Assembly: GCF_011050055.1 (NCBI RefSeq)
Contig: NZ_DRGM01000079.1
Span: 37,423-101,422, forward strand
DNA length: 64,000 bases
Source of the DNA: Pseudoalteromonas prydzensis
GTDB taxonomy: Bacteria > Pseudomonadota > Gammaproteobacteria > Enterobacterales > Alteromonadaceae
Direction of reading: 5' to 3'
The notes below the pieces were generated by a model, which saw only the letters and a program-made list of their open reading frames with translations, was not told where the DNA came from and did no database searches. Of the stretch, positions 51,296 to 60,040 are shown one piece after another. Within the stretch, counting starts at the first letter, position 1, and the number at the start of each line of letters is the position of its first letter. The translations under genes were made by a program, and so were the position numbers.

Positions 51296-53374
51296 GTGGC
51301 TCTATCAAACTTATCGTTGTCTGCACTTTTAAATGCCCCTGTTGCGCGTAAACAGCCGCACACTTTAACAACACACCAAAAAACACGTATTGATGATTAC
51401 TATTGGATGCGTGATGACGAACGTACAGAGCACGCTATGTTGGCACATTTAGCCGCTGAAAATGATTATTGCGAACAGCAGTTAGCGCCAATTAAACCAC
51501 TGCAAACAGCATTATTTGACGAGCTAAAAGGCCGGATAGTCAAAGATGACAATACTTTTCCCGTTAAAGATGGCCAATATTGGTATCACTCTGAAGTACG
51601 TGGTGATGATGAGTATTCTCGCCATTACCGCAGTCGTCAGATGGATGCGACAGATAAACAACTATTGTTAGATGTAAATATACTGGCAGCAGGCTTTGAA
51701 TTTTATGAACTGGGCGAGGTGGCAATTAGCCCAAATGAGCAATTATTGGCTTACTCAGAAGACACCGATGGTCGTCGCATCTATACCGTAAAGTTTAAAG
51801 TTATTGATAACGAGGGTTTACTTGACGATGTGTTAGAAAACACCGAAGGGCAAATCGTTTGGGCAAATGACAATAAAACGGTTTTTTACGTAAAGAAAGA
51901 CCCGAAAACGTTATTGGGTTATCAAGTTTATCGTCATGTATTAGGTACTAGCCAAACGCACGATGTCCTAGTTTATGAAGAGCAAGATCGTAGCTTTTTT
52001 ATGGGGTTAGGTAAAAGCCGTGATGAAAGCCTAATTATTATTGATTTGGCTACCACTGAAACTAATGACACTTGGGTATTAGATGCAAATCAGCCATCCG
52101 GCGAATTCACACAATTAATGCCACGCGAGGAAGGCCACGAGTTTGATGTTGATAAACTCGGCGCTACGTTTTATATCGTAACTAATTGGCAAGCTAAAAA
52201 TTTCCGTTTAATGACCGCAACGGAGGCTACTATTGCAGACAAAACACAGTGGCTTGAGCATACCCCTCACCGTGATAGCGTTTTATTAGAAGGCGTAGAG
52301 CTGTTTGATGATTTCTTGGTGCTTACCGAGCGCGAACAAGGCCAAACCCGCTTTGTGGTGATTAATAAGCAACAGCAGCGTATGACCTTAGAGTTTGACG
52401 ATCCTTGTTATTATGCTGCCATTGCAATGAATCCTGAGCATGACACGCACCTAGCACGTATTTATTACTCAAGCCTCACCACGCCAGGTTCATTGTTTGA
52501 AGTGGACTTAAATAATGGTGATAAAACCTTATTAAAACAACAGCAAGTGTTAGGCAGTTTTGAGCCACAAAACTATGCCTCAGAACGATTAATGATAACA
52601 GCGCGTGATGGTATTAAAGTCCCTGTGTCACTGGTTTATCGTAAAGAGTTATTTAAAAAAGATGGCACTAATCCGTTATTTCAATATGGTTATGGTGCAT
52701 ACGGTATAACCATTGATCCGAGCTTTTCGAGTACTTCACTAAGCTTACTCGATCGTGGTTTTGTCTATGCTATCGCCCATGTCCGTGGCAGTGAAATGTT
52801 GGGCCGTGAGTGGTACGAGCAAGGCAAAAAGCAGCATAAGCAAAATAGCTTTAACGATTTCATTGATGTGACCAAAGCATTGGTTGCACAAGGTTATGGT
52901 GCACAAGATAAAGTGTTTGCTTCAGGCGGTAGTGCCGGTGGCTTACTTATGGGAGCGGTTGTTAACCAAGCACCTGCGCTTTATTTAGGGGTGGGCTGCC
53001 ATGTGCCATTTTTAGATGTGTTAACAACTATGCTTGATGAATCAATTCCGCTTACTACCAATGAATACGATGAATGGGGTAATCCCAATGACCCTGCCTA
53101 TTATGATGTGATTGCTAAGTATTCACCGTATGACAATATTGCCGCTCAGGCGTACCCACATATTTTAGTCACTACCGGACTCCATGATTCACAAGTGCAA
53201 TATTGGGAGCCGATGAAGTGGGTAGCGAAAATGCGTGAGTATAAAACGGATGATAATATTTTAGTGTTTAAAACCGATATGGATGCCGGTCACGGCGGCG
53301 CATCAGGGCGTTTTAAAAGCTTGGAAGAAAAAGCCCTTGAGATGGCATTTTTTATTAGCCTAATAGACTTTTAA
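51296..53374 (+). CDS. ptrB: Oligopeptidase B (S9A prolyl oligopeptidase family)
   Basis: 692 residues from a GTG start. An N-terminal beta-propeller gate (RIDDYYWMRDDER near residue 32, then repeats) and a C-terminal alpha/beta hydrolase. The catalytic serine lies in FASGGSAGGLLMGAVVNQ, followed by the family's NEYDEWGNPND loop, an Asp, and late His in DAGHGGASGRF. It cleaves short peptides after basic residues, in the cytosol or periplasm (no signal peptide seen). It is transcribed alone from the intergenic region after the chitin-binding gene terminator; the next gene is 62 bp downstream. Confidence 0.93.
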   Translation: MALSNLSLSALLNAPVARKQPHTLTTHQKTRIDDYYWMRDDERTEHAMLAHLAAENDYCEQQLAPIKPLQTALFDELKGRIVKDDNTFPVKDGQYWYHSEVRGDDEYSRHYRSRQMDATDKQLLLDVNILAAGFEFYELGEVAISPNEQLLAYSEDTDGRRIYTVKFKVIDNEGLLDDVLENTEGQIVWANDNKTVFYVKKDPKTLLGYQVYRHVLGTSQTHDVLVYEEQDRSFFMGLGKSRDESLIIIDLATTETNDTWVLDANQPSGEFTQLMPREEGHEFDVDKLGATFYIVTNWQAKNFRLMTATEATIADKTQWLEHTPHRDSVLLEGVELFDDFLVLTEREQGQTRFVVINKQQQRMTLEFDDPCYYAAIAMNPEHDTHLARIYYSSLTTPGSLFEVDLNNGDKTLLKQQQVLGSFEPQNYASERLMITARDGIKVPVSLVYRKELFKKDGTNPLFQYGYGAYGITIDPSFSSTSLSLLDRGFVYAIAHVRGSEMLGREWYEQGKKQHKQNSFNDFIDVTKALVAQGYGAQDKVFASGGSAGGLLMGAVVNQAPALYLGVGCHVPFLDVLTTMLDESIPLTTNEYDEWGNPNDPAYYDVIAKYSPYDNIAAQAYPHILVTTGLHDSQVQYWEPMKWVAKMREYKTDDNILVFKTDMDAGHGGASGRFKSLEEKALEMAFFISLIDF

Positions 53375-53436
53375 TCCCGCTGGGTTTACTTTTATAGTGC
53401 GCTGTGTGAAGTATTAAATAACAAAGGAACCGTGTT

Positions 53437-54243
53437 ATGTGTTTAGCTGATGAGATAAAACGAAGGAATAACGTAAAAATAATTGGGAAAGGGCAGAAAA
53501 CGCTGCTTTTGGCTCATGGTTTTGGTTGTGACCAAAACATGTGGCGCTTTTTAATTGCGTCATTAGCCGATAACTTTAGCATTGTTTTATTTGATTACGT
53601 TGGCTCGGGCGCGTCCGACATTTCACAATACAGCAAACAACGTTACAGTAATTTAGACGGGTATGCGCAAGATGTTATAGATATATGCGACGCCTTACAG
53701 CTATCAAAGGTGGTATTTGTTGGCCACTCGGTTAGTAGCATGATTGGTGCTATAGCTGCTAATAAAAAGCCTGAATATTTTTCAAACTTGGTTATGATAT
53801 GCCCGTCGCCATGCTTTTTAAATGATCCACCAGATTATTCTGGGGGATTCGAAACACAAGATCTACTCGAACTCCTTAGTATTATGGATAAAAATTATAT
53901 TGGCTGGGCTAATTACCTTGCACCATTAGTGCTTGGAAATAGCAACACCCATGAATTTATGCGGGAGTTGTCAGGCAGTTTTTGTTCAACGGATCCTGTG
54001 ATTGCCAAAACATTTGCAGAAGCAACGTTTTTATCTGATCACCGACACTTATTAACAGATATTAATCAGCCGACATTAATTTTTCAAAGTCAAAATGATG
54101 CATTAGCCGCCGTGACTGTGGGTGAATATATGCATGAGCGAATACCACACAGCAAGCTTAGTGTAATTGCAGCTGATGGACATTGTTTGCACATGACACA
54201 CCCGAATGAAATTGCGCAAATAATTATTGAATATTTGCAGTAA
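53437..54243 (+). CDS. RsbQ-like alpha/beta hydrolase
   Basis: 268 residues that follow Bacillus RsbQ almost throughout: LLLAHGFGCDQNMW, VLFDYVGSGASDIS, YAQDVIDICDALQLSKVVFVGHSVSSMIG (nucleophile Ser98), MICPSPCFLNDPPDYSGGFE, NYIGWANYLAP, FCSTDPVIAKTFAEATFLSDHR, with Asp221 (QNDAL) and His249 (DGHCLH) completing the triad. RsbQ is required for the PAS-protein RsbP in the Bacillus sigma-B energy-stress pathway and belongs to the D14/KAI2 hormone-receptor fold. Here the gene is five bases before a PAS-GGDEF gene, so it likely makes or hydrolyses the ligand sensed by that PAS domain. Ribosome site AAAGGA. Confidence 0.92.
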   Translation: MCLADEIKRRNNVKIIGKGQKTLLLAHGFGCDQNMWRFLIASLADNFSIVLFDYVGSGASDISQYSKQRYSNLDGYAQDVIDICDALQLSKVVFVGHSVSSMIGAIAANKKPEYFSNLVMICPSPCFLNDPPDYSGGFETQDLLELLSIMDKNYIGWANYLAPLVLGNSNTHEFMRELSGSFCSTDPVIAKTFAEATFLSDHRHLLTDINQPTLIFQSQNDALAAVTVGEYMHERIPHSKLSVIAADGHCLHMTHPNEIAQIIIEYLQ

Positions 54244-54248
54244 CCTCA

Positions 54249-55160
54249 GTGAACAATACAATTACGCAATACAAAATTAATTACACTCCAGATGACTTTG
54301 CCTGTGGTGCCTGTGTGACTGACGCTAACAGAATCATTATTTACGTTAATAGTTACTTTACCAACGAACTCCAATGGCAGCCAGAGGTGTTGCTGGGTAA
54401 ACATGTAGATACGGTGTTTACTAAGTCATCAAAAATATTTTTTCAAAGTTATTTAATTCCCACCCTATTACATGAAAAAAAATGTGAAGAAATGCAACTG
54501 CTTATAATGGACGGCAAAGGCGAGCGTTTACCTGTTACAGTGAATGCGCATATTGGGTCTGATCATTGTATTTATTGGAGTTTTTTTAATGCCTCGAAGA
54601 GAGATTTACTTTATGAGGAGTTACTAAAAACACGTTCAGTATTGGAAGCACAAGCCGAACAGTTAAAACAGCTGGCTGCTACCGATGAGTTAACGCAATT
54701 ACTCAACCGAAGAGAAATGAAAGTCAGAAGCACGCTAATGCTTGAGCAAGCTGCAAGATCGCATCAGATTGTGAGCTTGTTAATGCTCGATATAGACTTT
54801 TTTAAAATCATAAATGATACCTATGGTCATATGAAAGGTGATGACATACTAAAAGAGTTGGGTGCTAAGCTTAACAGCGAGTGCAGAAAAACAGATCTTG
54901 TTGCGCGTATTGGTGGTGAGGAATTTTTAATTATGTTACCAGATACAAATCAAGAGAATACGTTACTATTTTGCCAAAAGCTGCATGCGTTAGTTGCAAC
55001 AATTAAAGTTGAAAACACGCCAATAACAATAAGTATTGGTGTGAGTATTGCTGATGAAAAAATGTCTTTTGCCGCGCTTTACGCCCAAGCAGATAAGGCG
55101 GTTTATCAAGCAAAAGAGCAAGGCCGAAACAGAACTGAATTTTTTCAAGCGGTAAAATAA
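54249..55160 (+). CDS. PAS-GGDEF diguanylate cyclase
   Basis: 303 residues from a GTG start. A PAS domain (about 12-115, FACGACVTDANRIIIYVNSYF, LLGKHVDTVF) is followed by a coiled-coil linker (118-145) and a GGDEF domain: ATDELTQLLNRREM, LLMLDIDFFKIINDTYGHMKGDDIL, active-site GGEEF (222-226), and the inhibitory I-site RKTD (213-216) exactly five residues upstream. All catalytic parts are intact, so it should make c-di-GMP from two GTP and be product-inhibited. It is soluble. The RsbQ-like gene ends 5 bp upstream, so both are on one transcript; RsbQ-type partners serve PAS domains in Bacillus, which suggests a PAS ligand supplied by the hydrolase. Confidence 0.93.
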   Translation: MNNTITQYKINYTPDDFACGACVTDANRIIIYVNSYFTNELQWQPEVLLGKHVDTVFTKSSKIFFQSYLIPTLLHEKKCEEMQLLIMDGKGERLPVTVNAHIGSDHCIYWSFFNASKRDLLYEELLKTRSVLEAQAEQLKQLAATDELTQLLNRREMKVRSTLMLEQAARSHQIVSLLMLDIDFFKIINDTYGHMKGDDILKELGAKLNSECRKTDLVARIGGEEFLIMLPDTNQENTLLFCQKLHALVATIKVENTPITISIGVSIADEKMSFAALYAQADKAVYQAKEQGRNRTEFFQAVK

Positions 55161-55186
55161 CTTAAAACATCACAGAGTATGTTTAT

Positions 55187-55221
55187 CAAGTAGGCCAGCT
55201 CTTTAAAAGCTGGCCTACTTG
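55187..55221. terminator. Bidirectional 14-bp hairpin between cyclase and Dps genes
   Basis: Perfect stem CAAGTAGGCCAGCT/AGCTGGCCTACTTG with a 7-nt loop between two convergent genes. No long T tract, so termination may be moderate. Confidence 0.7.
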
Positions 55222-55235
55222 TGGTTATCTAAAAA

Positions 55236-55709
55236 TTAATTTAAATAGGCTTTAAGCATCCACACTAGCTTCTCTTGCTCAGTTATATAATCACTCATCA
55301 ATGAAGCAGTCCCTTCATCTTGTGCATCACTTGCTTGCTCTAAAATATCACGCTGCATTTTAATTAAGATGCTGTAACCTGCGAGTAAGTTTTCGACTGC
55401 TGCGACACCATCACTGATATTTTTTGCTTCTTTAATTTTGCTGATCTCTAAGTAATCAGAGAATGCATGCAGTGGAGCGCCATCAAGGGTTAAAATACGC
55501 TCGGCGACTTCATCTACTTTTAAAAGTAATAGGTTATAAATTTCTTCAAACTTGATGTGCAGTTCAAAAAAGTTGCGACCTTTAATGTTCCAATGAAAAC
55601 CGCGGGCATTCATATATTGAATTTGATAACTACTTAGCAGGGTATTGAGTGACTTGATGATATCTTCACTTTTCGCGCTGTTAAGACCAATTGCGTTTAC
55701 CTGTGACAT
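55236..55709 (-). CDS. dps: Dps-family ferritin-like protein
   Basis: 157 residues of four-helix bundle. Dps signatures: LLSSYQIQYMNARGFHWNIKGRNFFELHIKFEEIYNLLLLKVDEVAERILTLDGAPLHAFSDYL (in pieces), with the inter-subunit ferroxidase ligands H-W, H and the D-E-x-A-E-R block. It forms a 12-mer that oxidises and stores iron and protects DNA in stationary phase or under peroxide. It is convergent with the cyclase gene. About 350 bp of upstream sequence carries its promoter; an OxyR or IHF site was not identified by eye. Confidence 0.93.
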   Translation of the reverse strand: MSQVNAIGLNSAKSEDIIKSLNTLLSSYQIQYMNARGFHWNIKGRNFFELHIKFEEIYNLLLLKVDEVAERILTLDGAPLHAFSDYLEISKIKEAKNISDGVAAVENLLAGYSILIKMQRDILEQASDAQDEGTASLMSDYITEQEKLVWMLKAYLN

Positions 55710-56058
55710 AACTTCTCCTTAATAAACTGATAAGATGTTTTCTAAACACTGATAGCAAGTATCAGCCATTTTTAGTGATCTGTAAAATGGTTAAAATCGA
55801 TAACCTCGATAGATTCTACCTATTAGTTAAACTGCTGAGTAATTAATTTGTTCGTACAATAGATATGGGTTCTAATCTTTAAAAAACCACTCTCAAAATC
55901 AAAATATCCGCAAATCGTGCAATAAAAATACCATAAGATGATCTAAAACAAGCTTTTATAGCAAGCTATTGCATGGCGAGTGGTTATTTGATTTAGGTCA
56001 ACATTAACGTTTTTAGTCGGCGCATAATCAACATAGATAAATTAGATGGAGAACACTC
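55710..56058. promoter_or_regulatory. Divergent promoter region of dps and a small membrane-protein gene
   Basis: 349 bp, AT-rich, serving both flanking genes. An FNR-like box is at 55988-56001 (listed separately). Nothing else recognisable. Confidence 0.4.
55988..56001 (+). promoter_or_regulatory. FNR/Anr-like binding site
   Basis: TTGATTTAGGTCAA differs from the FNR consensus TTGAT-N4-ATCAA at one base and lies 58 bp before the small membrane-protein gene, a distance compatible with activation near -40. Confidence 0.5.
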
Positions 56059-56268
56059 ATGCAGGCTAAAACACAAAAAGAAAGTAAAATGGAATTAGTT
56101 GTAATTGGTATAGCGTTGATTGCATTTGTAGTTGGCTTAGTTGGTCATTTAGCAGGAGCAAGCTTTGCTAACTTTGATACCTTTGGTTATATCGCAGCAC
56201 CAACACCACTGATCTTAGCAATCATCGCATTTGTTGCTTATAAAGTGGCTGCTAGTGCAGAAGATTAA
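56059..56268 (+). CDS. Small two-helix membrane protein
   Basis: 69 residues with two hydrophobic helices (VVIGIALIAFVVGLVGHLAG, LILAIIAFVAYKVA), preceded by GGAGA at ideal distance. An alternative start, MELVVIG, lies eleven codons in but lacks a ribosome site. Function unknown. An FNR-like box upstream suggests expression in low oxygen. The end overlaps the stop of the convergent hydrolase gene by 4 bp. Confidence 0.75.
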   Translation: MQAKTQKESKMELVVIGIALIAFVVGLVGHLAGASFANFDTFGYIAAPTPLILAIIAFVAYKVAASAED

Positions 56269-56861
56269 ACCAACAACTCAACAATATAATTCATCACTTG
56301 GCGTGAGTAGATCATACTAGTGTGACTTAAATGAAACACTTTATGCTCTGCCATGCCATTGAGTTTGGTTTCATCAATTAATACCGTGCCATCTGATTGA
56401 CTACCTTTGGCAATTAACGGCATCAGTCCGATCGGTAAATCGCCAGCAATACTATAAAGTTTGGCATTAAATGGCCAATCGCCATTTTCGGTCAGGAGAA
56501 ATTCCACACTGTTTTTTAAAAACACATCAAAGCCCTTTTGTTGCATTCTGCGGGCTATGTGGCTGCCTTTATGCGGCGTGCCTAAAGTAATAACTTTTGT
56601 TACGTTTTGGCTTTGCTCTGAATTTGCCGCAAGGTATGCGCGCGCCACCAGTCCGCCCATTGAATGACACACAAGAGCAGTGTTTTTATCATCAATAAAA
56701 TCATCAATCTGTTTAAAAATAGCGGCGCGATCGGGCGACAATGTATTATAAGAAAGGTTGAGAATATCCAACCCAGACTTTTCAAGCTGCGAGCATAAAG
56801 GGCGCATTACAAAGCCAGACATATACAATCCATGTAACACTACAACGCGTTTAACAGTCAT
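56265..56861 (-). CDS. Alpha/beta hydrolase (lipase/PGAP1-like)
   Basis: 198 residues. VVVLHGLYMSGFVMRPLCSQLEKSG at the start gives the oxyanion HG motif; LVCHSMGGLVARAYLA carries the catalytic serine (GHSMG-type elbow, here C-H-S-M-G), and VITLGTPHKGSHIARRM is the usual strand after it. The late His is in VFHLSHTSMIY. It resembles small triacylglycerol-lipase-like esterases; substrate unknown. No signal peptide. It is followed upstream by YaeQ on the same strand, 28 bp away, so both may share a transcript. Confidence 0.9.
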   Translation of the reverse strand: MTVKRVVVLHGLYMSGFVMRPLCSQLEKSGLDILNLSYNTLSPDRAAIFKQIDDFIDDKNTALVCHSMGGLVARAYLAANSEQSQNVTKVITLGTPHKGSHIARRMQQKGFDVFLKNSVEFLLTENGDWPFNAKLYSIAGDLPIGLMPLIAKGSQSDGTVLIDETKLNGMAEHKVFHLSHTSMIYSRQVMNYIVELLV

Positions 56862-56889
56862 ACACCCTCTTAATTTATTGAACCTACAA

Positions 56890-57426
56890 TTACATTAATT
56901 GTACTGGTTTTATTTCAATGTTAACTGAATCAGAGCTCACCCATACATCACCATCTTGAATGGTAATAGTCAGCGATATATTGCGATCAACCAGTGCTGC
57001 CAGCGCTTGAGTTGCAGCAAAATCTAAACTAAAAATGCTTAGGTTTTTAAACTCATGCAACTTAGGTTGATGTTTTTGCCACCAAATTGCTTGGTTGTTT
57101 TCACCATAAGTGTATAGCACCACTTGTTTAGATTTATTACAGGCTTTTTTAACACGTTTTTCATCTGGTAAACCAAGCTCAACCCACAGCTCGATCTCAT
57201 CGCTGTAGTTTTTATGCCACAGCTCTGGCTCATCATCAGCGGACAAACCTTTGGTGAACTCTAAACCATCACAGGCATTAAGTGCATAAGCAAGCAAGCG
57301 GATCATCAAGCGTTGCTCGGTTTCTGATGGGTGTTGTGCCAAGGTTAAATTAAAGTCTTGGTATACGTGGCGGTCCATATCGCTTAGCGATAACTGCGCT
57401 TTAATAATCGTTGATTTAAGAGCCAT
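56890..57426 (-). CDS. yaeQ: YaeQ family protein
   Basis: 178 residues that match the YaeQ family along their length: MALKSTIIKAQLSLSDMDRHVYQDFNLTLAQHPSETEQRLMIRLLAYALNA (in pieces), GLSADDEPELWHKNYSDEIELWVELGLPDEKRVKKACNKS, and the final TIQDGDVWVS. The fold is PD-(D/E)XK-like, but no nuclease activity is established; E. coli YaeQ has been linked to suppression of transcription defects. It is 28 bp upstream of the hydrolase gene. Confidence 0.93.
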   Translation of the reverse strand: MALKSTIIKAQLSLSDMDRHVYQDFNLTLAQHPSETEQRLMIRLLAYALNACDGLEFTKGLSADDEPELWHKNYSDEIELWVELGLPDEKRVKKACNKSKQVVLYTYGENNQAIWWQKHQPKLHEFKNLSIFSLDFAATQALAALVDRNISLTITIQDGDVWVSSDSVNIEIKPVQLM

Positions 57427-57644
57427 AACAGTTTATTTGAAAAAATTTGCGCCAGTATAACGTAATTCGTTGTGGAGCTCGTGAATTTAGTCGTTATGAT
57501 GATTAAAAAGTCCCTCCGTTCAGGCTTAATAGTAGCCGCCTTATTAAATTTTATGAGCACTTAAAGTAATAATCTACAACACGCGTTCGACAGCTTGCCG
57601 TATCACAACGCTGTATTGCTGTAGCGACTAGCAAAAGCCTACGA

Positions 57645-58565
57645 TTAATATGCGCTGTTGTGATTGTCTTTATAGTCGATCACCACCGCATTGTGTGCAT
57701 GCAAGCTTTCTTGATGTTCTATTTTGAACCAGTAATCCGATAACTCGCTCATTGCTGTTAATGCTTGTTTTATACGTCGTGCGGCATCTTCACAAAACAT
57801 TAGGTTGCTGGCGTTGAGTTTCGCAAAGGCTTGCTCGTCTTGTCGTTTTACGGCGGTTTGTACTGGGGTGCCAATAACGTTTTCAAAGTGTTTAATTAAT
57901 ACTGTTATATCAGGCAATTGTTGGTTCAAAAAGGTGAGTTTAAGATCAACAAAGGAACGCTGGCTATGGGCTGTGGCGATACTGCCTTGTGCTGATTTGA
58001 GCCAAGCAGTGAGTTGGGTTTTATTAATTTGCGGCTCACTAAATTGCAACTCCACTGCGTCACTCAGTGCTTGTCGCGATAATGCCGCAGAGCAAGGGCA
58101 AGTACTTGAATACGGAATTGTTAAGCTAAGTTGTGTGCTAAGTTGTTGTGCAATATATTGGCAATTAAGTTGTATAGGGTACGATTGATAGCCAAATTCG
58201 TTACTGAGTAGCGCCGGCTTTTTTAGCATCAACTCAAAAGCTAAATTGATTTTTGCACTTTGACTTAAGCCTTGTTGCGATGCAACCAACTCTTTTAATA
58301 GCGAGGTTAACATGGCGGTGCTCAATGGCTGTGAACTCAGTGCATGATTAACTTTAAGGTACAGCCTCGACATATGAATGCCTTTCGCGCTGCCTTGATC
58401 TAAGCTGACAAACACATCTGTTTTGGCACTAAGTTGCTGGGGTGGCTCGGTTAAAATATGCAATGGAGTTGCAATGGCCTGCATTCCTACCCAGCGTAAA
58501 GGGATCGCAGAGGCTACATGGTCTGTTGCAGTAATATCGGCTAAGGTGGTGTTGCAATAGTTCAT
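57645..58565 (-). CDS. folE2: GTP cyclohydrolase FolE2 (type IB)
   Basis: 306 residues, the GCYH-IB family. STCPCSAALSRQAL (catalytic Cys156 in T-C-P-C-S), the later AHSQRSFVDL, and the N-terminal VGMQAIATPLHI and LDQGSAKGIHMSRLYL blocks identify it. The enzyme makes dihydroneopterin triphosphate from GTP without needing zinc at its active site, so it can replace the zinc-dependent FolE when zinc is scarce. It is last in a run with pyrC, a merC-like gene and zrgA. This is the zinc-starvation (Zur) arrangement known from other proteobacteria. It begins 11 bp after pyrC. Confidence 0.93.
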   Translation of the reverse strand: MNYCNTTLADITATDHVASAIPLRWVGMQAIATPLHILTEPPQQLSAKTDVFVSLDQGSAKGIHMSRLYLKVNHALSSQPLSTAMLTSLLKELVASQQGLSQSAKINLAFELMLKKPALLSNEFGYQSYPIQLNCQYIAQQLSTQLSLTIPYSSTCPCSAALSRQALSDAVELQFSEPQINKTQLTAWLKSAQGSIATAHSQRSFVDLKLTFLNQQLPDITVLIKHFENVIGTPVQTAVKRQDEQAFAKLNASNLMFCEDAARRIKQALTAMSELSDYWFKIEHQESLHAHNAVVIDYKDNHNSAY

Positions 58566-58576
58566 AAGTTGTCCAA

Positions 58577-59911
58577 CTATCGATTAAATAATAAAGGCAT
58601 GGCTGCCCGAGTGGCTTCTAAAATATGGTAACCGTTAAACACTTGCTGACCATTTACCCAAGTACTGACAATGCGCGCCGAAAATTGCTGATCCGCAACC
58701 GGAGTCCAGCCACAAAGGTAGCGTGAATGCTGGTTTGCTACTGAGGTTGTTGCGTTTGGGTTGAGCAGCACTAAATCGGCATAATAGCCTTCACGGATAA
58801 AACCTCGTTCGACAATGTGATAACGCAGTGCGGGATTATGGCCGGTTTTTTCAACGACTTTTTCAATACTGAATGTGCCATTGTGAACCTGTTGCATTAG
58901 CATAAGTAAGGCATGCTCAACTAATGGTAAACCTGCAGGGGCTTGATTGTAGGGTTGTTGTTTTTCGTGCCAAGTATGGGGCGCATGATCGGTTGCGATA
59001 ATATCAAGATGATCGCTGTTTAGTGCGTTTAACAAGGCGTGGCGATCGTGATTGCTTTTGATTGCAGGGTTACATTTAATCAAGTTTCCTAAACGAGCGT
59101 AATCGTTATCGCTAAACCATAAGTGATGAACGCAGGCTTCGGCTGTAATGTGTTTATTGGTAATTGGCCCAGCAGTAAATAAACTCAACTCGCGTGCTGT
59201 TGTAATATGCAATACATGCAGTTGCGTGTGGTACTTTTTTGCTAACGCTACAGCATAAGACGATGAAGAATAACAAGCTTTTTCATCACGGATCTGTGGA
59301 TGGTGCTGTATTGTGGGTGTGATACCTTGATGATGTAACTTGCGTAAGTTTTGTTGAATAACCTGGCCATGCTCACAATGTGTGGCAATAAGCACTGGGC
59401 TTTCTCTGAAAATAGCGTCTAATGCGGCTGGATTCTCAACCAATAAATCACCGGTTGAGGCGCCCATAAACACTTTAACCCCGCATATTTTTTTTCGGTC
59501 AAGGGCCTTTATGGTGTCTAAATTGTCTTCTGTTGCACCAAGATAAAAAGCGTAGTTAGCAGCCGAGTGAGCTTTAGCGCGTGCGTATTTATCTTCAAGT
59601 GCTTGTTGTGAGGTTGTTGCGGGATTGACGTTGGGCATTTCCATATAGCTAGTAATACCACCCGCAACAGCGGCGCGTGACTCACTGGCAATAGTGCCTT
59701 TATGGCTGAGTCCAGGCTCTCTAAAATGAACTTGGTCGTCGATCATACCTGGCATTAAATAACAACCTGTAGCATCGATCACCTGATCAAGCGCAGTTGC
59801 AGATAAGCTGCTAGCAATGCTGTCGATGCGATCGCCTTTAATTCGCACATCGGCGGCCACTGTGCGGCCTTCGTTAACCAATAATGCGTTTTTGATTAAT
59901 TGGCTACGCAT
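58577..59911 (-). CDS. pyrC: Dihydroorotase (zinc-starvation paralogue)
   Basis: 444 residues of the amidohydrolase fold. Metal ligands: DDQVHFREPG near residue 58, the carboxylated-lysine strand GVKVFMGASTGDL, THCEHG, the H-H strand around LHVLHITTARE, and the late DHAPHTWHEK. It opens or closes the dihydroorotate ring in pyrimidine synthesis. Its company (folE2, zrgA, merC-like) shows the paralogue that takes over in zinc limitation, a known Zur-regulon member. Its ribosome site GGAG overlaps the stop of a small ORF upstream. Confidence 0.92.
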   Translation of the reverse strand: MRSQLIKNALLVNEGRTVAADVRIKGDRIDSIASSLSATALDQVIDATGCYLMPGMIDDQVHFREPGLSHKGTIASESRAAVAGGITSYMEMPNVNPATTSQQALEDKYARAKAHSAANYAFYLGATEDNLDTIKALDRKKICGVKVFMGASTGDLLVENPAALDAIFRESPVLIATHCEHGQVIQQNLRKLHHQGITPTIQHHPQIRDEKACYSSSSYAVALAKKYHTQLHVLHITTARELSLFTAGPITNKHITAEACVHHLWFSDNDYARLGNLIKCNPAIKSNHDRHALLNALNSDHLDIIATDHAPHTWHEKQQPYNQAPAGLPLVEHALLMLMQQVHNGTFSIEKVVEKTGHNPALRYHIVERGFIREGYYADLVLLNPNATTSVANQHSRYLCGWTPVADQQFSARIVSTWVNGQQVFNGYHILEATRAAMPLLFNR

Positions 59912-59920
59912 CGTGACTCC

Positions 59921-60040
59921 TTAGCAATTAAAGTCGAAAGTTAGTGTGAGTCGCTTATTGCTCGTCCATGTTGTTAGTGCTGGTGTTGGTTGAGCTAACG
60001 ACATTGTGAGCATAGTTTCCTGAGTGAGCGATAAAGTCAT
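59921..60040 (-). CDS. Candidate 39-aa ORF coupled inside the zinc operon
   Basis: 39 codons from ATG to TAA on the minus strand. The ATG overlaps the TGA of the merC-like gene in an ATGA, and the TAA is joined directly to the GGAG ribosome site of pyrC. That packing is typical of translationally coupled genes. The peptide (MTLSLTQETMLTMSLAQPTP near the start, TLTFDFNC at the end) has no recognised domain, no signal peptide and a lone terminal Cys. It could be a real small protein, a leader that couples translation, or the tail of a degraded gene. Confidence 0.45.
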   Translation of the reverse strand: MTLSLTQETMLTMSLAQPTPALTTWTSNKRLTLTFDFNC

